Assembly (NCBI GenBank): GCA_035328405.1
Contig: DAOLIT010000022.1
Coordinates: forward strand, 1 to 64,000
DNA: 64,000 nucleotides
Reading direction: 5' to 3'
From: JAEUKA01 sp035328405
GTDB taxonomy: Bacteria; Myxococcota_A; Polyangia; Palsa-1104; JAEUJZ01
Under the pieces are notes generated by a model. It was given only the letters and a program-made list of their open reading frames with translations, was not told the DNA's origin and ran no database searches. Shown one piece after another: positions 16,571 to 25,424 of the stretch (its first letter is position 1; every line of letters starts with the position of its first letter). The position numbers were made by a program, and so were the translations under genes.

Positions 16571-18517
16571 ATGGGCTTCTATCGTCTGCGCGTCGCTGGT
16601 TTGTCTCTTGGAATCGCACTTCTTTTGGGATGCAAGGGCAATCCGGGCCCCGGTCTCAAACTCCAACTCGCCGAATCTGCTGAACAGCACGCTTGCGTCA
16701 AGACGGACAACAGTGGTTTTCCGCTGAGCGCCGTTCTTCGCGGCGGAACAGTCCGGCTTTCGGTTCTGCAAAAACAAGAGGCCGGCTGGCAGTTTCAATG
16801 CGACATCAAAGCGACGCTGCCCGACGATCATCCAAGCATCAGTTTGGGAGCGACGGACCGCAGCCAATTCGCGTTTTTCGCTGAACTGTTTGACGGAAGC
16901 GGAAAGAGAGTGTTTACGGGGGCCGTGCAGGGAAAATCGTCGGCATCTGCCGACGGGAGCCCGGGGATTTTGCCGCTGTTCGAGGTCGGAAAGTGGTCTT
17001 GCCCAGCGTCGGCAATGGCTGCGCCAAGAGCGTTTCATTCGGCGACGAGCTTGCCTGGTGGCGAAGTGCTTCTCTTCGGTGGGGTCGAGCTGGGAATCAT
17101 CGCCGGTCGGCCTGAGAGTATGGGGTTGACCGACACGATCGAGATTTATGATCCGTCGCGAGCGGTGTTTCAGACGGTGAATGTTTCTGGAACACCCCCG
17201 CGGGCACGAGCCTTTCATCAAGTCGCGGTCCTGAGTTCGACAGACGCCACCATCAAACTGGTGGCATTCGGCGGGATTAGCGCACCACGCCGTCGAGAGG
17301 CACTTATCGTCGGTGGTGCCGGTTCAAGCACACCGCTTCGGCTGGCACCTTGTGGACCCGAAACAAAACCCGGAGGAGTCGAGTTTCTATCGCTGACGTA
17401 TGCCTCCGGCGTCTGGACACTGACGAGTACATCTTCGTCGGAAACAGACGCGGCTGCGTTTGCGGGTGTGGGTGCATTGCCGCAGGGAGGTCTTGTGACT
17501 TCGGCGGGCGCGGTCGGCTTCTCGCCCCTGTCCCAGTGTTCGAGCAGTAGCTACTTGGACCTGCTCAAACCGTCAGCGTCCACGATAGGAAAACAGGCGG
17601 TAGCTTGGTTTGGACCGTCGGGCGAAACCCGAACAGCGGCCTCCTTCCAGGTGGGCTTTTTGGCTCCGTCGCTGACGTTGCTTTCAAAAAACACGGCGAT
17701 GGTCTTGGGTGGACAGTGGCTTAGCTCGACGGCAACGCCACCTCCGCTGACAGCACTTTTTTTGACGGGGCTTCCCGATGCACCCGCAGCGCCTACCGCG
17801 ACGGGTTTTGTTGCGCCAGGCGTTCCGAGAGCGTTTCACACGGCGACTCGACTTGGAAATGCACTGGAAACGGCACCGGCGTTTCCGACCGACGTACTTG
17901 TGACGGGCGGTTTCGAGATGACGGACACCAACACGTTGCAGCCAGGACAACCTTCCAGCATTGCGAGTGCGATTCGGCTCTACACCTTGCAAAACACGAC
18001 GAGTGCACCAACCGAGAAAGCGATTGCTGCATGGTCCTCGGGTTCGTGCGGCGCGACGGAAGACCACTATCGTGCAGCGACGTTTGAGGCCGCGACGGCA
18101 ACAGCGTCGGGAAATCGAGTCGTCGTGACGGGCGGAAGTCCGAGTTTCGGAGGCGGCTGCAATGATTGCGAAGACGGTGATGCCAGCCTGTTGTGCACGA
18201 CGAAACAGGCGGGGCTCTTTGTCGCTGGCGCGAATCAGCTTCAGAAGTTGCCGACGATGGCACTCGGTCGTTTGGGTCATCGGCAGACGCTTCTTCTGGA
18301 TGGAAACATTCTGGTCACCGGCGGCTTGATTCGCAAAAGAGACGCGACCACTTCGGTTTGGTCTACGCAGGCGACGAATGAGGCGGAAGTATTCAACCCA
18401 CGTTCAACGGACGTTTCAAACCCGGATTTGGATGATCCTGCGACACAGTCGTTTCCAGCTTCAGAACGGAACGGGCGCGTCGGCACAGACGCCCAAAAAC
18501 CCTGTAGCGTCCTTTAG
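16571..18517 (+). CDS. Kelch-like repeat lipoprotein
   Basis: A 648-residue exported protein. The N-terminus is a lipoprotein signal with lipobox LLLGC (Cys about 21), so it should be anchored in a membrane. From about residue 150 the sequence contains kelch-type blade motifs: PRAFHSATSLPGGEVLLFGG, RAFHQVAVLSS with VAFGG, PRAFHTATRLG with VLVTGG, and LGRLGHRQTLLLDGNILVTGG. This suggests a beta-propeller for binding a ligand or carbohydrate. The C-terminus is polar and ends without an anchor. Start 16571 gives the lipoprotein signal directly. A small inverted repeat GTTAC-CGT-GTAAC lies just upstream of the start and the ribosome site is poor. Function unknown. Confidence 0.75.
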   Translation: MGFYRLRVAGLSLGIALLLGCKGNPGPGLKLQLAESAEQHACVKTDNSGFPLSAVLRGGTVRLSVLQKQEAGWQFQCDIKATLPDDHPSISLGATDRSQFAFFAELFDGSGKRVFTGAVQGKSSASADGSPGILPLFEVGKWSCPASAMAAPRAFHSATSLPGGEVLLFGGVELGIIAGRPESMGLTDTIEIYDPSRAVFQTVNVSGTPPRARAFHQVAVLSSTDATIKLVAFGGISAPRRREALIVGGAGSSTPLRLAPCGPETKPGGVEFLSLTYASGVWTLTSTSSSETDAAAFAGVGALPQGGLVTSAGAVGFSPLSQCSSSSYLDLLKPSASTIGKQAVAWFGPSGETRTAASFQVGFLAPSLTLLSKNTAMVLGGQWLSSTATPPPLTALFLTGLPDAPAAPTATGFVAPGVPRAFHTATRLGNALETAPAFPTDVLVTGGFEMTDTNTLQPGQPSSIASAIRLYTLQNTTSAPTEKAIAAWSSGSCGATEDHYRAATFEAATATASGNRVVVTGGSPSFGGGCNDCEDGDASLLCTTKQAGLFVAGANQLQKLPTMALGRLGHRQTLLLDGNILVTGGLIRKRDATTSVWSTQATNEAEVFNPRSTDVSNPDLDDPATQSFPASERNGRVGTDAQKPCSVL

Positions 18518-18551
18518 CTAGCACTCGTCGGTTTTTCACAAAAGCCAAGGC

Positions 18552-18581
18552 TTGCTTTTTCCCGACGCCTTTTGATAGGCT
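18552..18581 (+). promoter_or_regulatory. Putative promoter of the ACIII-oxidase operon
   Basis: TTGCTT (18552-18557) and TAGGCT (18576-18581) with an 18-nt spacer lie in the 136-nt gap ahead of actA, the only sizeable gap before the respiratory operon. The expected leader is about 65 nt. actA has GAGG before its ATG. Prediction only. Confidence 0.4.
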
Positions 18582-18653
18582 GCGCGCCGGTATGTGCATT
18601 GCCGTTGAACTGGCCCCTGCCCGCCGCGCAGATCTCATTAGAGGCGTCCCGAA

Positions 18654-19343
18654 ATGACGAACCAGCCCAGTCGTGACCAACGCTTTATCTTCCCGCCGTG
18701 GACGAATCGAGTGCCTGCAATATCCGTGGCTGCTCTATTGGTCGGGTTTACGTTGTTGATCTTCGGTATGTGGTATTACTTTTCGCCTCGGCACACGGAC
18801 GTGGGCTACGAGCCAATCCAGCCCATTCCGTACTCCCACAAGCTTCACGCTGGAGAGCTGGGGCTCGATTGTCGGTACTGCCATGTGAACGTCGAGCGCA
18901 CGGAGTTTGCGACGGTGCCGCCGACACAGGTTTGCATGAACTGCCATTCCAACGTGCAGAAGGATTCGGCCAAGTTGCAACCGCTGCGCGAGTCGTGGGC
19001 CTACGGCAAGCCGGTTCCGTGGGTGCGAGTCCACAAAACCCCAGACTATGCGTATTTTCCACACAGTCGGCACGTCAAGAGCGGTGTCGGTTGTGTGGAA
19101 TGTCACGGTCGGGTGGAACGGATGGAGGTCGTGCGCCAGGTTGAGCCTCTCTCGATGGGGTGGTGCTTGGATTGCCATCGCGACCCCGCTCCGAGGCTCC
19201 GTCCTCTCGATCAGATCACGAACATGGGTTGGGAACCGCCAGGTGACAAGCCGCTCGACGTGCGCCGGCGGGAATTTGGGGAAAAACTGGCGCAGGAACT
19301 CAAAATCTCTCCGCCCACCGACTGTTCCAGGTGTCACCGATGA
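18654..19343 (+). CDS. actA: Alternative complex III subunit A, pentaheme cytochrome c
   Basis: ActA is the multiheme c-type cytochrome of alternative complex III (ACIII), which oxidises menaquinol or ubiquinol and passes electrons to cytochrome c or directly to an oxidase. The 229-residue protein has one N-terminal membrane anchor (about 20-42) and five CxxCH heme sites at residues 73, 94, 147, 171 and 224, exactly the pentaheme pattern of ActA. It faces the periplasm. It starts the operon and its stop overlaps the actB start (ATGA). Confidence is high because both heme count and gene order match. Confidence 0.95.
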   Translation: MTNQPSRDQRFIFPPWTNRVPAISVAALLVGFTLLIFGMWYYFSPRHTDVGYEPIQPIPYSHKLHAGELGLDCRYCHVNVERTEFATVPPTQVCMNCHSNVQKDSAKLQPLRESWAYGKPVPWVRVHKTPDYAYFPHSRHVKSGVGCVECHGRVERMEVVRQVEPLSMGWCLDCHRDPAPRLRPLDQITNMGWEPPGDKPLDVRRREFGEKLAQELKISPPTDCSRCHR

Positions 19344-22300
19344 AGCCAACACTTCCAAGAAAGCCTGGTTTTGCTCCTGGCGAGACGGTTTATTTCCGCA
19401 GCCAGGACCATGCCGAACAAAGTCCAGCGTTTCGCGAGGCGCTTTCCCGCGAATTGCCGTCTGAAGTTCCGCCCGAGGTTCAAGATCCACTGAGTCGGCG
19501 GTCGTTTATGGGGATCTTGGGGGCTTCGGTTGCCTTGGCCGGAATGGCCGGTTGCCGTCGGCCCGAAGAAAAGATTCTTCCTTACACCCGCACACCCGAG
19601 GATTTGGCCATCGGCCTCCCGACGTACTATGCGACGGCGATGCCGCTTGGGTCTGCGGTCTATGGCCTTTTGGTCGAAAGCCACGAGGGTCGCCCCACCA
19701 AAATTGAAGGCAATCCGAGCCATCCGATGAGCATGGGGGGCACCAACGCTTTCACGCAGGCGGCGATCCTGGAAATGTACGATCCGGATCGCTCGACGGG
19801 GCCGCTTGTGGCTGGAAAGGCTTCGGCTGGGGGCGAATCATCTGGAGTTGGTGCACACGGTGGTGAGCCTCCGAAGCCGGTCCTGTTCGGCATGGAGGCC
19901 GCCAAGGGTTTTCTCACAAAGGGCCGAAGCAAGTGGGCTGCCGAGAAGGGGCGCGGGCTGCATTTCTTGTCGGGCGCGCTTGTGTCTCCGACGCTGCTGG
20001 GTCTGCGTGAGCGTTTGCTGAAGGATTGGGCCGAGGCGAAGTGGTGGACGTGGGAGCCGGTTTGCGAGGACTCGATCAAACAAGGCGGTCGGGCTGCTTT
20101 CGGGGAAGACTTGGTCGTCCTTCCAGAGGTCCAAAAGGCGTCGGTGATTTTGTCGATCGGCGCGGATTTCCTGGGGAACACTCCCGATGGCGTGCGGAAT
20201 GCCCGGCAGTTTGCAACGAGACGGCGCACAGATCGGCCCAGCGACGAGATGAGTCGCCTGTACGTGGCCGAATCGGCGTGGACTGTCACGGGAACGAATG
20301 CGGATCACCGGCTGCGGCTGAAGCCGAGCTTGCTTGTGCATTTTGCGTTGGCGCTGGGTGCCGAACTTGCGAAGCGTGGCTTGGCGTTGGCACCGGAGAT
20401 TCTCGCGCAGCTTCCCAAGGATGTGCCGGCGGGGATCGACGCGAAGTTTGTTTCAGCGGTCGCAGAGGATTTGAAAAAGGCACACAGCAAGGCGCTTATC
20501 GTTGTCGGGCGGTCGCTTCCGCCAGGAGTCCATGCGCTTGTCCACGCTATCCATGCAGCACTCGGAGCGGTGGGCGAAACGGTCGGGTACACCAAACACG
20601 GTGATGCTGGGAGACCGCTGGATCGAGATGCTCTGAAGAGCCTTTCGGAAGCACTGGATAAGGGTCAGGTCGAGACGCTTGTGGTGTTGGGCGGGAACCC
20701 TGTGTACGACGCCCCCGCAGATTTGGGCCTCGCTGAGAAGTTGAAAAAGGTTCAGGTGGTTCATCTGGGCCTGTTTCGAAACGAAACGGCGCTTCAATCG
20801 GCGCTGCATGTGCCGCAAGCACACTTTTTGGAAGCGTGGGGAGATTTGCGTGCAGCAGACGGCACGGCCAGCATTGTTCAGCCGCTCATCGCTCCTTTGT
20901 ACAGCGGCTGGTCAGACATCGAGCTGGTCCACTTCATCCTGACGGGTGAGTGGGTGCGGGGATATGAGCTTGTTCGGGACACGTGGAGAGGAGTGACTGC
21001 GGCAAAACTTCAACCGCTCGCGCCGCCCGTTCTCGAGACGACTGCTGCGCCTGTCGGGGCTGTGCAAAAACCTGGGAAACCGGGTGCTCCTGTCAAACCA
21101 GCGGTACCTGTCAAGCCGACGGGAGCGAAACCTGGAGCGGTTGCGATCGCAGCACCCGCCGAAACACCGCCCCCCGCTGTGCCGCAAGAAACGATCGCGT
21201 TCTTTTTCGACCGTGCGTTTCGCAAAGCACTTCACGATGGGTGGATCGAGGGCACGCCGTACGAGAAGATTCGGCCCCAAATCAAGCCGGCGAATGTTGC
21301 GCAGGCGCTTTCTGCCGTCTCGGCGCTTCAGTCGAAGCCCTGGGAGATTGAGTTTTTGGTCTCTCCTTCGACCTACGACGGGCGGTATGCCAATGTGAGT
21401 TGGCTTCAGGAACTGCCGGACCCGGTTACGAAACTCGTGTGGGACAACGCCGCCCTGCTGTCTGTCGAAGCAGCCAAGTCGTTGGGTGTGGAAAAAAACG
21501 ACATGGTTTCGCTGACCGTACGAGGCCAGACGATCGAGGCGGCGGTGTTTGTCGTACCTGGATTGCCGGCTGGGACGGTGGCGTTGGCGCTTGGCTATGG
21601 TCACGCGGAAAACGCGATCGGAAAAGTAGGACGCGGGGCGGGCTTCAATGCGTACAAGATCCGGCACCTCGATGGACTCTGGTCCGACGAGGTTCAGATT
21701 CAAAAGCTCGGCAAAAAATACGACGACCCGCGCGATTACTGGTTTGGGGACACGACGCATCTCACCGGTTTGGTCACGACGCAGGACCATTTTGCGATGG
21801 AAGGCCGTCCGCTCTTGCAGGAAGCAACGCTTGGGAAGTTCCGCAAACACCCGAGCTTTGCCCAGCACGCGGTTCACCATCCGCCGCTGCTTGCGCTGTG
21901 GGACCCGTACAAGCGGAGTGGTCAGCAGTGGGGTCTTGTCATCGACTTGTCTACCTGCATTGGCTGCGGGACTTGTACGGTCGCGTGCCAAGCCGAAAAC
22001 AACGTGCCGGTGGTGGGCAAAAGCCAGGTGCGCAAAGGGCGCGAGATGCATTGGATTCGCATCGACCGCTACTACACGTTCGAGCCTGTCGCTTTTGACA
22101 ATGGCCACCGCAAGAAAATCGAGTTGAACGACGAGAACACGCGCATGATGCATCTGCCTGTGCCCTGCATGCACTGCGAGGATGCTCCATGTGAGAACGT
22201 GTGTCCGGTGGCAGCGACGGCGCACTCGCAAGATGGCCTGAACGACATGGTGTACAACCGGTGCGTCGGGACGAGGTACTGCGCGAACAACTGTCCGTGG

Positions 22301-22807
22301 AAAGTGCGGCGGTTCAACTACCTCGACTATCGCGGGGATGTGCCAGAAGTGGCCAAGTTGGCGATGAATCCAGATGTGACCGTTCGGTCGCGCGGTGTCA
22401 TCGAGAAGTGTACGTACTGCGTGCAACGGATTCGGGCCGCACAGCGAACGGCGAAGCTGAAAGACACACAGGGCAGATCGGAATTTGTGGCAGACGGGAC
22501 GCTCGTGGTGGCTTGTCAGCAGGCATGTCCAACCGATGCGATCACGTTCGGCGACATTACGGACCCGAAGAGCAAAATTTCGGTTGTGCGGAGCAGTCCT
22601 CGTCATTACGCGATGCTCGAGGAGATCAACGCCAAGCCTCGGACGACCTATCTCGCGAGAATTCGCAATCCGAACCCTGCGCTGGAAGCCGAGGAAAAAG
22701 AAGAGGGGCACGGCGGGGGTCATGAGCCAGCGGCGGGACATGCTCCGGCAGAGCACGCACCCGCCGGTTCACACAACACGCACGAGACTGGAGCAAGCCA
22801 TCCATGA
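19340..22807 (+). CDS. actB: Alternative complex III subunit B, molybdopterin-like/iron-sulfur fusion
   Basis: ActB carries the iron-sulfur clusters of ACIII and is a fusion of a molybdopterin-oxidoreductase-like domain (without the cofactor) and a ferredoxin-like domain. The 1155-residue product has a twin-arginine motif SRRSFMGILGAS (Arg53-Arg54) with a following AGMAGC that could act as a lipobox. The C-terminal third has four cysteine clusters: CIGCGTCTVAC, CMHCEDAPCENVCPV, CVGTRYCANNCPW, and CTYCVQRI with CQQACPTDAITFG. A Pro/Ala/Lys-rich linker (about residues 565-615) interrupts the first domain, and the extreme C-terminus is His/Ala/Pro-rich. The start at 19340 overlaps the actA stop (ATGA) with AGGTG upstream. 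Confidence 0.94.
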   Translation: MKPTLPRKPGFAPGETVYFRSQDHAEQSPAFREALSRELPSEVPPEVQDPLSRRSFMGILGASVALAGMAGCRRPEEKILPYTRTPEDLAIGLPTYYATAMPLGSAVYGLLVESHEGRPTKIEGNPSHPMSMGGTNAFTQAAILEMYDPDRSTGPLVAGKASAGGESSGVGAHGGEPPKPVLFGMEAAKGFLTKGRSKWAAEKGRGLHFLSGALVSPTLLGLRERLLKDWAEAKWWTWEPVCEDSIKQGGRAAFGEDLVVLPEVQKASVILSIGADFLGNTPDGVRNARQFATRRRTDRPSDEMSRLYVAESAWTVTGTNADHRLRLKPSLLVHFALALGAELAKRGLALAPEILAQLPKDVPAGIDAKFVSAVAEDLKKAHSKALIVVGRSLPPGVHALVHAIHAALGAVGETVGYTKHGDAGRPLDRDALKSLSEALDKGQVETLVVLGGNPVYDAPADLGLAEKLKKVQVVHLGLFRNETALQSALHVPQAHFLEAWGDLRAADGTASIVQPLIAPLYSGWSDIELVHFILTGEWVRGYELVRDTWRGVTAAKLQPLAPPVLETTAAPVGAVQKPGKPGAPVKPAVPVKPTGAKPGAVAIAAPAETPPPAVPQETIAFFFDRAFRKALHDGWIEGTPYEKIRPQIKPANVAQALSAVSALQSKPWEIEFLVSPSTYDGRYANVSWLQELPDPVTKLVWDNAALLSVEAAKSLGVEKNDMVSLTVRGQTIEAAVFVVPGLPAGTVALALGYGHAENAIGKVGRGAGFNAYKIRHLDGLWSDEVQIQKLGKKYDDPRDYWFGDTTHLTGLVTTQDHFAMEGRPLLQEATLGKFRKHPSFAQHAVHHPPLLALWDPYKRSGQQWGLVIDLSTCIGCGTCTVACQAENNVPVVGKSQVRKGREMHWIRIDRYYTFEPVAFDNGHRKKIELNDENTRMMHLPVPCMHCEDAPCENVCPVAATAHSQDGLNDMVYNRCVGTRYCANNCPWKVRRFNYLDYRGDVPEVAKLAMNPDVTVRSRGVIEKCTYCVQRIRAAQRTAKLKDTQGRSEFVADGTLVVACQQACPTDAITFGDITDPKSKISVVRSSPRHYAMLEEINAKPRTTYLARIRNPNPALEAEEKEEGHGGGHEPAAGHAPAEHAPAGSHNTHETGASHP

Positions 22808-24219
22808 GTGCCGAGAGCAGCGCGGTTGCGGCAGTGCTCGAGCCTGAACCGCTTCTGAACAACAGTCCGAGCTTTGCGGCCATCACGGATGTGGTGTGTC
22901 GCCCCGTCGAGATCGATGTCAAAAAGACACCGATCGGCTGGATCTTGAGTTTCCTTGTCGCTGTGGGTCTTTTGGGGCTTTACGGCGCGACCCTCGCATA
23001 CCTGGTTGCAACGGGTGTGGGCGTTTGGGGAAACAACAACCCGATCTATTGGGCATGGGACATCACGAACTTTGTGTGGTGGATCGGTATCGGTCACGCC
23101 GGGACGCTGATTTCGGCGATTCTGTTTCTGTTTCGGCAGAAGTGGCGCACGGCCATCAACCGGTTTGCGGAGGCCATGACGGTGTTCGCGGTGCTTTGCG
23201 CGCTTCAGTACCCGTTCTTTCACACAGGACGCCCCTGGCTCGCGCTGTACTGGTTGCTCCCGTTTCCGAACCAAATGGAGATGTGGCCCAACTTCCGCAG
23301 CCCGCTTATGTGGGACGTGTTCGCGATTTCGACCTACGGATTGGTTTCCGCGATGTTCTGGTATGTGGGTCTGATTCCAGATTTGGCGACGCTCCGAGAT
23401 CGGGCGAAGACGCGGACGCGCTCGCTGCTGTATGGGATCTTTGCGATGGGCTGGCGGGGATCAAATCGCCACTGGCAGCACTATGAGCGCGCCTATCTCA
23501 TCTTGGCGGGTCTTTCGACGCCTCTTGTGCTTTCTGTTCACTCTGTTGTGTCGTTCGACTTTGCGACCTCGGTGTTGCCGGGCTGGCACGCGACGATTTT
23601 CCCGCCGTACTTTGTGGCAGGAGCGGTGTTTTCTGGCTTCGGTCTGGTCATGACGCTGATGCTTTTGGCTCGCGAGTTCTATGGTCTGAAAGACTTGGTC
23701 ACGATGCGTGTCCTCGAGAACATGAACAAGATCATGCTCGTGACGGGAACCATGGTGGGTTACGCCTACTCCATGGAGTTTTTCATCGCGTGGTATGGCG
23801 GCAACCCCTACGAGCGGTTTACGTTCATCAACCGCGCAGCGGGTCCGTATGCGTGGGCCTATTGGACCATGGTTTCCTGCAACGTCATCTCGCCGCAGCT
23901 TTTCTGGTTCCGCGCGATTCGGCGGTCGATTCCGGCGATGTTCGTGATCTCGATTTTCGTGAACATCGGAATGTGGTTCGAGCGGTTCGTGATCATCTCG
24001 ACTTCTCTGCATCGCGATTTCACGCCCGCTGCATGGGGCTACTTCCGACCGACATGGATTGACGTGAGCATGTACCTTGGCACGTTTGGTCTGTTCTTTA
24101 CGCTGTTCCTTTTGTTCTTGCGCTTCCTACCGATGATCGCGATTTCCGAGATCAAAGGCGTGTCTCCAGCGGCGAATCCGCATGCACACGACACGAGCCA
24201 CGACAAGGAGGCTCACTGA
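22804..24219 (+). CDS. actC: Alternative complex III subunit C, NrfD-like quinol-binding membrane protein
   Basis: ActC is an NrfD/PsrC-type integral membrane subunit of ACIII that forms a quinol site near the periplasmic face. The 471-residue protein has about ten membrane helices. Recognisable stretches include WAWDITNFVWWIGIGHAGT, the strongly conserved ALYWLLPFPN region, and GMWFERFVIISTSLHRDF. The start overlaps the actB stop by four bases and its own stop shares one base with actD, so translation is coupled along the operon. It partners ActF, the second NrfD-like subunit. Confidence 0.94.
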   Translation: MSAESSAVAAVLEPEPLLNNSPSFAAITDVVCRPVEIDVKKTPIGWILSFLVAVGLLGLYGATLAYLVATGVGVWGNNNPIYWAWDITNFVWWIGIGHAGTLISAILFLFRQKWRTAINRFAEAMTVFAVLCALQYPFFHTGRPWLALYWLLPFPNQMEMWPNFRSPLMWDVFAISTYGLVSAMFWYVGLIPDLATLRDRAKTRTRSLLYGIFAMGWRGSNRHWQHYERAYLILAGLSTPLVLSVHSVVSFDFATSVLPGWHATIFPPYFVAGAVFSGFGLVMTLMLLAREFYGLKDLVTMRVLENMNKIMLVTGTMVGYAYSMEFFIAWYGGNPYERFTFINRAAGPYAWAYWTMVSCNVISPQLFWFRAIRRSIPAMFVISIFVNIGMWFERFVIISTSLHRDFTPAAWGYFRPTWIDVSMYLGTFGLFFTLFLLFLRFLPMIAISEIKGVSPAANPHAHDTSHDKEAH

Positions 24220-24788
24220 TGGCCAGGAATGTCGGAGTTGGTTACGAGGACGGTGTGTTTGGCGTGGTCGCCGAATACAAGACGCCGGGGGCTCTGCTGG
24301 AAGCGGTGAAGACGGTGCGGCAGGCCGGGTTTTCCGTGATCGATACATACACCCCTTTTCCGGTCCACGGAATGGATCGCGCGATGGGTTTGAAGCCTAC
24401 GATTCTGCCCTATTTGGTGTTGTGCGGAGGCCTTTTGGGAGTCGGCGCTGCGGTGTTGATCCAGTGGTGGATGAACGCTTTTGACTATCCGTTCATCATC
24501 GGTGGCAAGCCGATTGTTTCCTATCAGGCCTACGTGCCGATTTGCTTCGAGATGATGGTGCTTCTGTCTGCGTTCACGACCGTGTTCAGTTTGTTTGCGC
24601 TGTGCCGGTTGCCGCAGCCCTACCATCCTCTTTTTACTCACGACCGTTTCTCTCGCTTCTCGGACGATGGTTTTTTCTTGGGAATCGAAGCCCAAGATCC
24701 CATTTTCAGTGAGGCGAGGGCTCGCGAGACGCTGGCTGCTGCTGGCGGTACCGAGATCGCGGTCATTCGGGACTTTGCGGAGACCTAA
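24219..24788 (+). CDS. actD: Alternative complex III subunit D (DUF3341)
   Basis: ActD is a DUF3341 membrane protein of ACIII. The 189-residue product begins with a small ferredoxin-fold-like domain (GVVAEYKTPGALLEAVKTVR, then GFSVIDTYTPFPVHGMD, a hallmark of the family) followed by two membrane helices (about 65-83 and 100-125) and a C-terminal part with FTHDRFSRFSDDGFFLGIE. The gene shares one base with actC (TGATG) and ends 6 nt before actE. Role in the complex is structural as far as known. Confidence 0.93.
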   Translation: MARNVGVGYEDGVFGVVAEYKTPGALLEAVKTVRQAGFSVIDTYTPFPVHGMDRAMGLKPTILPYLVLCGGLLGVGAAVLIQWWMNAFDYPFIIGGKPIVSYQAYVPICFEMMVLLSAFTTVFSLFALCRLPQPYHPLFTHDRFSRFSDDGFFLGIEAQDPIFSEARARETLAAAGGTEIAVIRDFAET

Positions 24789-24794
24789 ACGCCC

Positions 24795-25424
24795 ATGCGA
24801 AGCCGCAACTTTACGTCTGCAACAAGTGTGTTTCTGTGCGCGGTCGCGCTGTCGGCATGTCGGGGGAATCCGTCAGAAGATCCCCCGATCCATTGGCAGC
24901 GCAACATGTTCACGCAGGACAAGGCGAAGCCGCAGCGGGAGACTTCCTTTTTTGAAGATGGCCGTATGATGCGGCCTCTTGTGGAAGGGACTCTCAGCCA
25001 GAGCGCGCCTGTGATTCAAACTCCCTATTACACGGGGCTCGATGAGCAGAATCGTCCGGTCACCAAGTTTCCCGAACAGGTAGCCGTGGATGAGACTTTG
25101 CTCAAGACTGGGCAGGAACGGTTCAACATCTTCTGTTCCCCTTGTCATGACCGAACCGGACAAGGGAACGGTCTTGTGATCCAGCGGGCCAACCAGAGGG
25201 CGGCGTGGAGCATTCCTTCCTACAGCGAACAGAGACTCCTAGATACACCCGTAGGAGACATCTTTTCGACCATCACGAATGGAAAAGGAACGATGCGTTC
25301 GTATGCCTATCAAGTTCCTGTTGCCGATAGGTGGGCGATTGTGGCGTATGTGAGGGCTCTTCAACGAAGTCAGGGGATCAAAGTGGAGCAGCTTACCGCC
25401 GAGCAGAGGAGTCAACTCAAATGA
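24795..25424 (+). CDS. actE: Alternative complex III subunit E, monoheme cytochrome c lipoprotein
   Basis: ActE is the monoheme cytochrome c subunit of ACIII that can relay electrons to the oxidase. The 209-residue product has a lipoprotein-type signal (ALSAC, Cys about 22), followed by the ActE-type segment MFTQDKAKPQ and a single heme site CSPCH near residue 115 in the context FNIFCSPCHDRTGQGNG. An axial Met candidate lies in GKGTMRSYAYQV. It should be a periplasmic, membrane-anchored protein. The actF start overlaps its stop (ATGA). Confidence 0.92.
   Translation: MRSRNFTSATSVFLCAVALSACRGNPSEDPPIHWQRNMFTQDKAKPQRETSFFEDGRMMRPLVEGTLSQSAPVIQTPYYTGLDEQNRPVTKFPEQVAVDETLLKTGQERFNIFCSPCHDRTGQGNGLVIQRANQRAAWSIPSYSEQRLLDTPVGDIFSTITNGKGTMRSYAYQVPVADRWAIVAYVRALQRSQGIKVEQLTAEQRSQLK

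Noticed and set aside
20912..22756. 614-codon minus-strand frame opposite actB
   Set aside because: Antisense of the iron-sulfur region of actB; Arg/His-rich with no family motif.
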